Below are positions 53,270-64,000 of a stretch of DNA of 64,000 nucleotides, piece after piece. Numbering within the stretch: the first letter of the stretch is position 1; the number at the start of each line of letters is the position of its first letter. The stretch covers positions 4,029,963-4,093,962 of the forward strand of contig CM074129.1 in NCBI GenBank assembly GCA_037178625.1, given 5' to 3'. The stretch comes from Skeletonema tropicum. Lineage: Eukaryota; Bacillariophyta; Thalassiosirophyceae; Thalassiosirales; Thalassiosiraceae. The notes below the pieces were generated by a model. It worked only from the letters and a program-made list of their open reading frames with translations. It had not been told where the DNA came from and ran no database searches. The position numbers and the translations under genes are program-made.

Positions 53270-56200
53270 TTACATTGAGCCAAGCAGATTAACCTTTTCA
53301 CTACAGCCCCATTCTTGGTAACATGTCCTAGACTTGTCAATATGATATTTCTCCCAATTATCATCTCCGTGGGCTTTGAAGTATGCACTCGCCAACTCGT
53401 GCGCTAAAGCTCTATCTTGCACGAACCCATTTCTACTTGATGTAGAGATAGCAGCCTTGAACTTCTCCTTGGCCTTGTTGTTCTTTCCATTCAGCACAGC
53501 AAGCTCCGCTTCTAAGACGTATAGATGATGAACGACATTCACATTCCCATTCTTCGCCCAACCTCGAAGGATTTGAATTGTTTTGTATACCAATTTCTTC
53601 AATTGTTTCTTCTTCCACCCCGATGCTGACTGTGCTACTTTCAGATAGGTCAGCGCCTCCAAGAAAGTGTAGCGCACTGAAGCAAACATGCCAGTAAGGA
53701 ATAGTCGAATATTGCCTGCCTTTTGAACCAAGTCAACTGCCTTTCCATACTCTTGGAATATGACAAATACTTCCAACTTCATCAAGTTTACAAGCGCAGA
53801 ATGAGCAAGATTGCCAGATGATGTTGCGGTTGCCAACTCCGAGTCCAAAATCGCATCAACACTTTCAACATCAATGCCGCGGAGCTTCTTCACTGTTGTT
53901 AAAAGAATGACGAGTTTCGACTTCGAATCGTCTTGTTTTAATTGTGTCACTACTGGTATAGTCGTTTCCAGTTCTTTCTGAATGCTATCTAGTGGTCGAC
54001 CTATAAAATAAAGGTGATAATTGCGAAGACAAACACACCAGCTAGATTTTTCATTTTCGCCCGTCTCGAGTCCAATCTGATACCCCGTCAGCAACGGCGC
54101 AATAGTATCCTGGAGTGGTGATACCCAATGATAGCAGAAGCCCTGTGTAGCGAAAATGATGTCAGCAGCAATTTTCCGCATACCGGGCTTTTCAAGGATC
54201 AGTTCTGCTGCCTTGGCCATCTCAAGACCCTCATGTGGTTTGCCAAATGGACCACAGAGCAACATACTAAGCGCAGCAAAACCGTGAGATGATGAATAAT
54301 CTAAGCCGTGCTTTAGAGAAGTTCTGACCATCTGAAAGATGATCAGTGGAAGCATTGTCGGCTCAACGTTCCAAATGGATACATTAAGATGCTCGTTCAT
54401 CATTTGCCCCATTTCGTATCTTTCATCGTCGAGTGCGGGCAAGTTAGTAATATCTTCAGCTGTCATGTTCTTTAACAACTTTCTCACTCGAATGTATTCT
54501 CTGATAACGGCAAATTTGGATGGCGGCTTCTTCTTTGGAATTGGTAAACCGAGCTGACGTTTAAAGTCAAGAGCTACATCGAAGGACTCACTCCACTTTT
54601 CTGCGGCGAACAATGACCTCGCTTTGATATCTGATACTCTAAACTTTTCTGTCACATCAATATCTTTGCTCAACACCTCATCAATAAGTGCTTTCATTGT
54701 GTCGATATCGCCTGTTGCATAATAGGCGTTCGCTCCATAGCTGCACAAATCCAGCATGGTACTATGATCACCCTCCCAACCCCTTGACCCAAGCGCCTCA
54801 ATACCGGCCTTGAAGTAAATCTTGGCCGAGTCAAATGCAGCATTTTCGGATGCCTTGATTCCAGCTTTTAGATTCATTCTTGCCAACTCGTCACGCTCTT
54901 TGTCAGTGATGTTTGATGCTGCGCAGTTCAGTAGGCCCACCACCTCAAAGAGGCTAGCCTCAAGTTCTTCCGGAGAAAGGCGTTGCAACAAAATACTGCC
55001 GATTCTACCTCGGAATGAGTCCCTTTGATCTGGACTGATGAGTTCAAAGGCTGCTGATTGGATCTGATCGTGCACGAAATGACACTCTTCATTATCCACT
55101 TCACAGAGACCTTCTTCTTGCAGTTCTTCAATCGAACTTGCATATGAAGAATCACAGCCATCTTGATCTGTGCTGGAAATACTCATGTCTGAAGTGAGAA
55201 GAGAGCCTGAAACAGAACTCATCGATGCCCTCATAAAAGATCTCATTTCTGCCTGCGATATGTTTTTCATGACCTCCAGCACAGCTGATATGCGGAAAGT
55301 AGCACCAAGGCAAGAGGCTACCATTAGCACCCTCTGCGTTTCTTCCTGCAAGCGATTCATCTTGTTTACAAGGACAGTTGCCACATTCTCGGTGACTATC
55401 TTAGAGTTGACTGCGTCGTCGTCCCAAGTCCACTTCAACGCACCAAAATTGTACTGTAAAAGCTTTTCGTCGCATAGTGATCTCAGAAACATCAAAACGA
55501 AGAAGGGATTGCCGTCTGTCTTTTTGTAGATCGTTTCTACGAATGAAATAACTTTGTTGTCATCCTCATCCATTCCCAAGGCTTCCGCAACAAGAGGTAC
55601 GACATTGTCTACATCAAGATTGCCAATCTTCATCTTTGTAATTCCCACATTCATTTGCTCGAGATCTCGAATGTGTAGTGCAAGGGGGTGATGTCTGTGT
55701 GTTATAAACAAGTAAGCGTTATCAAGAATAAGAAGCTTATAACGTGCGTAAGGACATTCGACAAAAACTCATATCATTCGTTACTTACTCCCGTACTTCA
55801 TCATCGCGGTAAGCCCCAACAATCAACAGATTCGGAATCTCTCCATCCGATACAATGCTCTTCAATAGATCCAACGTTGCTGTATCGCTCCACTGCAAAT
55901 CGTCAATGAATAAGATCGTTCCTTTCAAATATGAGCAAATAATTTTCAATAATCGTTTGATTCCATAATGCATTTGCGCAATTGATTCTTTACCAGCCAA
56001 ACTGTTCAATTTGGAATCGGAGGCGCTCCTAGCCAGTCCCCCTTTACCGACGTCGGATGGTGAAAATAAGGAATGTCTACGTTTCCCCGCTCCCAGCAAT
56101 TCCGCACATCCGGGCAACACACGACGCAGTTGTTCCACATCCACTTCATCAAACTCATTCCGAATCTTATCCCGTATGAATGTTGCAGTGGATGATAATT

Positions 56201-56807
56201 TCCCTGATGCTGATGAAGACAATTCTCCCTTCTCATTATTCTCTACCGTAATATAGTTGGTAAGACTAGTCATGGCATTGGAGAATGCTGAGAGTGGCCT
56301 CAGTGACTTCTCATCGAATTTGCCGGATGCAAAGGCGTATCCATTTTTGACGGCGGGATCCCCCAAGCCTTTGCGTATGAGGGCAGATTTGCCTGAGCCG
56401 GATGTTCCAGAGACTAGTATTAGATTGTTGTTGGCAGACTGTTTGTTGGGGTTGGATTCATCAGCCTGTCGTTCAGTTTTATGTTGAGTACCATATCCTT
56501 CTTTGTCATCATCCTTCTTCTGAAACAACTCACGTAATTTGCTCCGTAATAATTTGAATTCATTATCTCGGCCATGTAATTTCATATTTGATAGGCGGAG
56601 CTGTGCAATATTGGCTGCTTGTACGTTGACATTTCGACTGCTGTTAGCAGCCATGGAGACAATGTCCGCTAGTAGCTGCGTAGTCGTGGATGATCGACGC
56701 CCACTGGATGATTCCCCTCCCACTGATGACAATGACCAGCGTTGGCTAGTTGAGGACGACGATGACCAGCGGCGGCTAGCGCGAGGGGAGGGCCTGATGT
56801 TGATCAT
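53270..56807 (-). CDS. STAND/AAA_16-type NTPase, copy 2 (intact)
   Basis: Exons 56807-55789 and 55694-53270 with a 94-bp phase-2 intron (GTAAGT...CACAG), 1147 residues. The ATG at 56807 is chosen over one 105 bases upstream because it aligns with the paralogue starts. Exon 1: Ser-rich basic leader; LKLHGRDNEFKLLRSKLREL lead-in; Walker A GTSGSGKSALIRKG; a DVEQLRRVLPGCAELLG segment; Walker B GTILFIDDLQWSD. Exon 2: winged-helix-like and long helical repeat region, with TPR-like pairs (ENAAFDSAKIYFKAGIEAL, DLCSYGANAYYATGDID) up to the end. This matches the ATPase module of STAND signalling proteins without attached kinase or GAF domains. Presumed ATP-dependent switch or scaffold in the cytosol; ligand unknown. 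Confidence 0.85.
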
Positions 56808-59402
56808 ACTCTCACTTCCTATCCCTATCATCCTCTCTCTCTCTACAGTGTATGCAGAGAGAGTACCGGTGATAAACTCAAATTGCTTCACTCTACTTAG
56901 AGATATTTCCAATACTTCCTGTTTTACTCCTTAAGAGTCACGATCACTGGTGGATTGGAAAGAACTAGCAAACTAACTACTAACTGTGCGTGCAGTTCTT
57001 CTGCCTTCATCCCTCATTTCCGCTTTTGCTTGTTGAAGTTTAGAAGTATCGTATGTATCGTATGAGCTTCTCTACCAATTTTTTGATAGTTGAAAATGTC
57101 ATTGTGACCAAAGTATTAGTTGAAGGATAGCTTCTTTTTGCAAGAGTACCTTCTCAAAGATGTCCATCCTTCCCATCGCCCTTCAGCGATGAGCTTCGAA
57201 CCCAACAACATCGAAGAAATTATTGCTGGAAAAATTGGCCAAGGCCTACTCGATCTCCCCAGCAGCAACTGGCAACAGCCAAGACAGACAACCAAGCATC
57301 TCTTCCAATTCAAAACCTCCTATTGTTAGCTTAAGATGCCTGCGCATGAACATGTGGGAAATAACTGAACAATTGACCTGCCCAACCTGCAAACAAAAAA
57401 CTTCCATACCAATACCAAAGGCAAAGGAGACTCCAATGCGCACACATCGGAAAAAGGATCAAATCCACACAATGGGTACAATCACATGAAAAAACTAACC
57501 CCCTACCTACAACTCACAGACACAGAAATAGAAAGAGAATCACTTGGCCTCATCTACAGCAACATCAACTCCAACTTCTTCGGACCATTTGCATTTGACA
57601 CACACTTTGACAGCTTTCTGGGTATGGGACCAATTGCCCATATCGGGTGGGGCGGTGATTCTCTGAAAGTTCGGGGTCTTGGGTTCGAGTCTCCCCCGTG
57701 CCAAATCCTGGCTGTTTGAGGTGTCGCAGCTCGGAGTGCGATCTGGGAAAAAAGACCATTACTTGGTTTGGAATTTCATATCACTGCCTCTTTGCTAATT
57801 CCGGGGTGATGGAAAAACTGTTGGTTATTTGCTTAATTACACTCGAAGGGTAGTAACTTGTGACATTGCTCTAGATAATTGTAGATAATTTCGCCCCTGG
57901 AGGGCCAACCATGACGTACTTTAAGATTTCCGTTAATTTTTGAAAGCTCTTCTCCAAGGTCTATTTGGCATATCAGTGAGACAGGCATCTCAATTGTTAG
58001 TGGGCTATGCTATGCCCACTCAACCTCCTGACCAATTTTATTTTGCAAGATATCTCACGTTGAACACATCATAAGTGCATCACAGTGACAGTGGGATGAG
58101 TGTGAGTGGCCTCCAAAATCAGCCAAAATTCGCAGATTTCTTTGACCAACCTAAGGCTTACTCTATCTAGTATCTATCAGCCTTCATCCAGCTAATAAAT
58201 TTTATCGTGATCCGGGAGGGTGCTGATTTGGGCTAAGTACCGCTGCGCTAGCTGAGCAGGCCGTCTAAAATGTAAAATATGTATGCTCCGACTTGCAACT
58301 TTTCACAAAAATCCAGGTACATAATTACATAGGAGTACTAATCCTATGTTGGAATTTATTCCATTTTCTTATCTAGAGTACGTGGTATCTATGATATGAT
58401 GGGCTCTTGGCATTACATTGTACGCAGCAGCTCAAGCTTCGTGAATAACTTTCTTCTTCTTGGCATCTTCTGTCTCTCCCATCTCTCTGTTCCACTTGTA
58501 CTGCATGTGCCTACATAATATTGTTTTTCCTCCACTGTGACCCATCGATTGCATACACGCTTGATCCTATGTGCTCTTTCTCTTTCTGTGTATCACTTAA
58601 TCTATTCTTCTCTTCTATATCTACGAGTGCATAATTTGTGACAGCTCTTCCCGGTGCTGTTCTTCAGTCTGTTCCGACTTCCGACTCTTTCTACAGATTT
58701 GCTTCCTCTTGCTTTTTCACGGGGATTGCACATCGCTGCTGCTGCAAAGCCTTCCATTCCAGTCCATGCTTCCATAGTTGCCAAAGTTCACTCCTTTCTT
58801 GGCATTGGTAAGTAGGTGTGCGGATTCGCGCCTTCTTTGATTGCAGCCAAATTTCCGCGTTTGATTTTTGTCCACGACGGACGGATAAGAAGGTCAGCGA
58901 ATGCATAACAGGTAAGCTCTGCTTCGTGCTTCGTTGACTAAGAAACTTCACAAGCTCAAGCTCGTAGCACAGAAATAACTTAAAGCCCCACACACGACCG
59001 AAGCTTGGACATCTTCTCCACTGTCGTGCCATTTTCAAACTCCTATGTAATGTAATCATCTCCATTTGGCGCAGCTCAAAATTGAGCTTTGCTGGGCTTC
59101 TCTCTAGTTCTCTACAAAAACCATTTACCCGGAAAGCTGTTAACCTCCCACTCACAATCTCAAAGAAAGCCTACCCATGCCACTACAGATGTAAACTCTC
59201 AAAACCAAAACACGGATTCGACATAGTACTATTCGACTCTGATATCTCTTCACTTCTTTTTATGGGGCCGTATTTGTGCCTAAGCCACTCGCTGCGTCGT
59301 TAAGCAATTAGAAGGGTAATCGTATCCACTTGCGAATAAGTACAACGACCTGCTCTATATAAATATTAATCACTTCACTCCTTTTTATATGCCTATGTAT
59401 TT
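56808..59402. other. 2.6-kb gene-poor stretch between STAND copies 2 and 3
   Basis: It holds the 5' flank of STAND copy 2, short plus-strand frames at 57120-57719 with no domain, a tRNA-like T-arm at ~57665-57706 (see rejected), a short non-coding minus frame (58691-59155) and, from ~59280, sequence homologous to the 3' flank of STAND copy 1 (TCGCTGCGTCGTTAAGCA; AATCACTTCACTCC). Confidence 0.5.
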
Positions 59403-62400
59403 CTATTTCTCGAGCTGTGTAACCTTTTCACTACAGCCCCATTCCTGGTAACATGCCCTTGAGCGATCAATATGGTAATCGCCCCAATTCTCATCTCCCT
59501 GGGCGCTGAAAAATGCACTCGCCAGCTCATGCGCTAAAGCTCGATCTTGCACGAACCCATTCCTACTTGATGTGACAATTGCATCATTGAACTTCTCCTT
59601 GGCCTTGTTGTTCTTTCCATTTAGCACAGCAAGCTCCGCTTCTATGATGTATAGATAATGAACGACATTCACATTGCCATTCTTCGCCCAACCTTGGATG
59701 ATTTGAATTGTTTTGTGCGCCAATTTCTTCAATTGTTTCTTCTTCCACCCCGATGCAGATTGTGCTGCTTTCAGATAGGTCAGCGCCTCCAAGAAAGTGT
59801 AGCGCACTGAAGCAAACATGCCAAGTAACAAAAGTCGAACATTGCCCGCCTTTCGAACCAAGTCAACTGCCTCTCCATACTCTTGGAAGAAGACTAATGC
59901 CTCTAACTTCATCATGTTTACAAGCGCAGAAAGAGCAAGATTGCCAGTTGATGTTGCAGAAGCCAACGTTGATTCCAAAATCTTATCACAAGCTTCAACA
60001 TCAATGCCGCGGAGCTTCTTGACCGTCGTTAAAAAAATTATTAGGTTCGACTGACTCATGTCTTGCTTGAGTTGTGTCAACACTGGGATAGTCGTTTCCA
60101 GTTCTTTCTGAATGCTATCTAATGGTCGACCTATAAAGTATAGGTGATTACTACGAACAATGAGACACCAACTGGCTCCTTCATTTTTGCCTGTCTCAAG
60201 TCCAATCTGATACCCCGTCAACAACGGCGCAATAGTATCCTGGAGCGGTGATACCCAGTGATAGCAGAAGGCTTGTGTAGAAAAGACCATGTAACAAGCG
60301 CTTCTCCGCATACCTGGCTTTTCATTTATCAGTTCTGCTGCCTTGGCCATCTCAATCCCCTCATGTGGTTTGCCAAATGGACCACAGAGCAGCGAACCAA
60401 GCGCAGCAAAACCGTAAGATGATGAATAATCTAAGCCGTGCTTTAGAGAAGTTCTGACCATCTGAAAGATGATCAGTGGAAGCATTGTTGACTCAAAGTT
60501 ATAAATAGATGCGGCAAGATGCTCGTTCATCATTTGCCCCATTTCGTATCTTTCATCGTCGAGCGCGGGCAGATTGGCAATGTCTTCAGCTGTCATGTTC
60601 TTTAACAACCTCCTCACTCGAATGTATTCTCTGATAATGGAAAATTTGGATGGCGGCTTCTTCTTTAGCGTTGGTAAACCGAGCTGACGTTTAAAGTCAA
60701 GAGCTACATCGAAGGACTCATTCCACTTTTCTGCGGCGAACAATGACCTCACTTTGATATCTGATACTCTAAACTTCTCCTTCGTAGCAATATCCTTGCT
60801 CAAGACCTCATCAATAAGTGCATTCATTGTGTCGATATCGCCTGTTGCATAATAGGCGTTCGCTCCATAGCTGCATAAATCCAGCATGTTACTATGATCT
60901 CCTTCCCAACCTCTTGACCCAAGCGCCGCACGACCTGCCTGAAAGTAAACCTGGGCTGCGTCGAAAGCTGCATTTTCGGATGCCTTGATTCCAGCTTTTA
61001 GATTCATTCTTGCCAACTCATCGCGTTCTTTATCAGTGATGTTTGATGCTGCGCAGTTCAGTAGGCCTACAACCTCAAAGAGGCTAGCCTCAAGTTCTTC
61101 TGGAGAAAGGCGTTGCAACAAAATACTGCCGATTCTACCTCGGAATGAGTCCCTTTGATCTGGACTGATGAGTTCGAATGCTGCTGATTGGATCTGATCG
61201 TGCACGAAATGTCCCTCTTCGTTATCAACCTCACACAGACCCTCTACCTCTAATTCTTCGATCGAACTTGCATATGAAGAATCACTACCATCTTGATTAT
61301 TACTAGAGACACTTGTGTCTGAATTGAGAAGAGAACTCGAAACTGATCTCATCGATGCCCTCATAGAAGATCTCATTTCTACCTGCGATATGTTTTTCAT
61401 GACCTCCAGCACAGCTGGTAAGCGGAAAGTAGCACCAAGGCAAGAGGCTACCACGAGTATTCTCTGCGTTTCTTCCTGCAAGCGGTTCATCTTGTTTACA
61501 AGTACAGATGCCACATTCTCGGTGACTATCTTTGAGTTGACTGCCTCATCATCCCAAGTCCACTTCAGCGCACCAAAATTGTACTGTAACAGCTTTTCAT
61601 CGTACAGAGATCTCAGAAACACTAAAACAAAGAAGGGATTGCCGTCTGTCTTTTTGTGTATTGTTTGTGCCAATGATATGACTTTGTTGTCATCCTCATC
61701 CATTCCCAAGGCCTCCGCAACAAGAGGTACGACATTGTCTACATCAAGATTTCCAATCTTTATCTTTGTAATTCCCACATTCATTTGTTCGAGATCTCGA
61801 ATGTGGAGTGCAAGGGGGTGGTGACTGCAGTGTCACGAAGATGAAAAGGAAAAAGGAAAGGTGACAGCAAGAATAAGAAGCTGCTAGCTCGTTGCCATTA
61901 GACAGAAATTCATAAGCACCAATCATTCCTTACTCTGTTACTTCATCCTCGCGGTAAGCACCAACAACCAAAAGACTAGGTATTTCGTCATCCAATACGA
62001 TGCTCTTTAATAGATCCAACGTTGCTGTATCACTCCACTGTAAATCGTCAATGAATAAGATCGTTCCTTTCAAATATGAGCAAATAATTTTCAATAATCG
62101 TCTGATTGCATAATGCATTTGTGCAATTGATTCTTTACCGGCCAATAGATCTAAACTGTTCAATTTGGAATCGGAGGCGCTCCTAGCCAGTCCCCCTCTA
62201 CCTACGTCGGATGGTGAAAATAAGGAATGTCTACGTTTCCCCGCTCCCAGCAATTCCGCACATCCGGGCAACACACGCCGTAGTTGTTCTACATCCTCTT
62301 CATCAAACTCATTCCGAATCTTATCTCGTATTAGCATTGCAGTAGATAATCCCCCCTTCTTATTACTCTCTACCATAATATGCTTGGCAAGACTAGTCAT

Positions 62401-62922
62401 GGCATTGGAGAATGCTGAGAGTGGCCTTAGTGACTTCTCATCGAATTTGCCAGATGCAAAAGCGTATCCATTTTTAGCGGCGGGTTCTCCTAAGCCTTTG
62501 CGTATGAGGGCGGATTTGCCTGTGCCACATGTTCCAGAAACTAAAATTAGATTGTTGTTGCTGTTGGTAGATTGTTTGGTAGGGTTGGGTTCATCCTCAT
62601 CATGCTTTTCATTATTTTGAGCAGCATCTTCGTCCTTCTCATTCTTCTTCTTGGCCAACTCTCGAAATGTGCTCCGCAATAATTTGATGTCATCGTCTCG
62701 TCCGTGTAATTTTAGATTCGATAGGCGGAGCTGAGCAATATCGGCTGCTTGTGTATTGATCTTTCGACTGCTTTTGGCAGCTATTGCGACAGTGTTCACT
62801 AGCAGCTGCGTCGTGGATGCCCGACGCCGACTGGATGATTCCCCTTCCCCTCCCTTTCCCCCTCCCAACACTGACGGCGATGACCAGCGGTGGCTAGAGC
62901 GAGAATGTTTGGTGTTGAACAT
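59403..62922 (-). CDS. STAND/AAA_16-type NTPase, copy 3 (intact)
   Basis: Exons 62922-61934 and 61824-59403 with a 109-bp phase-2 intron (GTAAGG...TGCAG), 1136 residues. Walker A here reads GTCGTGKSALIRKG, with Cys in place of the Ser found in copies 1 and 2. Walker B is GTILFIDDLQWSD. The helical C-terminal region is closely similar to copy 2 (same DEDDNKVISLAQ and QYNFGALKWTWDD blocks). Homology extends past the stop into the 3' flank shared with copy 1 (24125-24300), so the duplication included flanking DNA. Same presumed role as copy 2. Confidence 0.85.
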
Positions 62923-63349
62923 ACTTACTTAACTTCTGAGAGAACCGGCGACAAACTCAAACTACACTGCTCTCGCTAGAGCTCTCAATTTGACCAACTA
63001 CAAACTCAAACAAATGAGAGATACTTATTCTCAAACCGCCGATTGCACCATTGGATTCAGTGTTGAAAAAAGGTCTCTAGGAATCATTTGTGTTGTTGAT
63101 TGGATGCTATTATTACAACAGATTATTTCTCGTTTATGTATGTACATCATTATTTCTCGCTATTATCTATGTGAAGAGTTCGCACACCTTCACCTATGAA
63201 CGAAGTGCATTTTTCGTGTTTGATGAGCTTTCGCCTTTTTGATAGAAAATCCATTGTGACGTTGATTGAAGCGGCAACAAATACTTAACAACTTCGTTTA
63301 GGTCACAAGATTCTTCTAATGCCATGCCTCTCATCGTTGCCACTTATCA
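62923..63349. other. 5' flank of STAND copy 3
   Basis: No gene. A CCTTTTTGATAGAAAATCCATTGTGAC stretch at ~63234 (shown in parts: TTTTTGATAG, CATTGTGAC) resembles ~57080-57108 upstream of STAND copy 2, so promoter-region homology is preserved. Confidence 0.45.
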
Positions 63350-63545
63350 TCCAGAAGAAGTCGTACTTGACGAGTGGTTACGATCTAAACTGCCCAGTCT
63401 GGAATCGGAGGCATCCCTGGCGTGCGCTTCTGCATCTACCTCTGACGATAGAGAACCTTTGAGAGCTCCAGCCAAGTAACTTTGCACACCCGGGCGACAT
63501 CGTAGTCGCAGTTGTTCAACGCTCGGCGGGAGCGAGCCTTGGCCT
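63350..63545 (-). pseudogene. STAND NTPase family fragment (segment before Walker B)
   Basis: The minus strand reads SVEQLRLRCRPGVQSYLAGA, then DASDSRLGSLDRN, matching DVEQLRRVLPGCAELLGAG and SASDSKLNSLD of copies 2 and 3. Diverged and isolated. Confidence 0.6.
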
Positions 63546-64000
63546 TGGGCGAGGTGGAATGATGAAGAAAGTCGCACGAGGTCACTTCTCTCTCGCTGCT
63601 TCCTGTTAGGTCAGCGCTTTTCCCCCAGTTGCAAATGACGGCAAGCATGAATCAGAATGTACCCAGCTAGATCCATCGAGAGATTGAGAGAGCCGCAGCA
63701 GCGCAGCGCTGTACGTAGCAAATACCTTTGATTTGATGTTAGGTAAAAAACTCAAACTGCTTCCATCTCCCATGAACATGATGTTGCAGATTCTTTGCTA
63801 TGTATTGTGAATTACTGGGGACATACGGGAGCATACGGGGTGTAATAGTGACAAATGATGTGCTAATTTAAGCCATTGCAATGTTATCTATATAATGTGC
63901 TAACATCTCTTCCTTGAGAGCAATGATTGATCTTCCAACTGAAATATATACTCGCACACAGCTGCCAAGAACTCTCATTGCAATTAATCATACTCCTAAT
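63546..64000. other. no gene seen
   Basis: Short frames only; AT-rich at the right edge. Confidence 0.4.

Noticed and set aside
57652..57706. tRNA-like sequence: T-arm GGGTTCGAGTC followed by CCGTGCCA
   Set aside because: Only about 55 bases separate a possible 5' acceptor strand (GGGGCGG, one mismatch) from the 3' end, leaving no room for proper D and anticodon arms; the T stem is poorly paired. At most a tRNA-derived relic.
57120..57719. chain of short plus-strand frames
   Set aside because: Three overlapping frames without a recognisable domain; frames would need several shifts to join.
58205..58255. A-box-like TAGCGCAGCGG on the minus strand
   Set aside because: No B box (GGTTCGANNCC) at the right distance and no cloverleaf; chance match.
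58691..59155. 154-codon minus-strand frame
   Set aside because: Composition rich in Arg/Trp/Gln without any domain and no paralogue in the window; likely chance.

Overview
The window is nuclear DNA of a eukaryotic alga, most likely a centric diatom (inference). Reasons: short GT-AG introns (64-233 bp) that join open frames exactly; low-complexity, Asn/Gln/His-rich proteins; a rhomboid protease of organelle-targeted type; a histone H3 gene; multigene STAND-type NTPases; and a transposon mix typical of stramenopiles (Ty3/gypsy, RT-RNase H retroelement, Crypton-type tyrosine recombinase, Mutator-like and pogo-like DNA transposons). There are no operons or Shine-Dalgarno sites, and genes are monocistronic.

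Layout. 1-5.0 kb: 3' nine-tenths of a Ty3/gypsy retrotransposon with two in-frame stops and one frame change. 5.0-16.1 kb: a decayed minus-strand RT-RNase H retroelement split by three later insertions: an 8,059-bp Mutator-like element (5976-14034) with 9-bp target duplication, inverted ends, a 10-copy ~199-bp tandem array and an OTU-protease/transposase gene; a 222-bp palindromic MITE; and an ~800-bp foldback element carrying 6+6 copies of a 16-bp near-palindrome. 16.1-22.0 kb: a type II membrane sulfotransferase gene, then scrambled fragments of that gene, of the STAND NTPase family and of another retroelement RT. 22.4-24.1 kb: rhomboid protease. 24.3-27.7 kb: first STAND NTPase copy, frameshifted. 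27.8-31.3 kb: gene-poor, with small inverted-repeat elements. 31.6-34.7 kb: Crypton-like element. 35.2-38.5 kb: secreted, cysteine-rich, probably GPI-anchored protein built from eight 79-residue repeats. 39.1-42.4 kb: complete pogo/Tigger-like transposon with TA target site. 42.6-48.2 kb: small hypothetical gene and a truncated paralogue, three copies of the 3' end of an NmrA-like gene, a divergent histone H3, and a MORN remnant next to an 81-bp G-run tandem repeat. 48.2-52.5 kb: large LRR protein. 53.3-62.9 kb: two intact STAND NTPase paralogues, and a further fragment near 63.4 kb.

The most notable unit is the OTU-containing Mutator-like transposon. Its ends, target duplication, and the re-established reading frame of the interrupted host retroelement agree with one another. 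The three STAND paralogues share one intron position and lie in the same orientation, and at least four fragments of the same family are scattered in the window, so the region has grown by repeated segmental duplication and transposon insertion.

All family assignments come from motif recognition by eye; no database search was possible.
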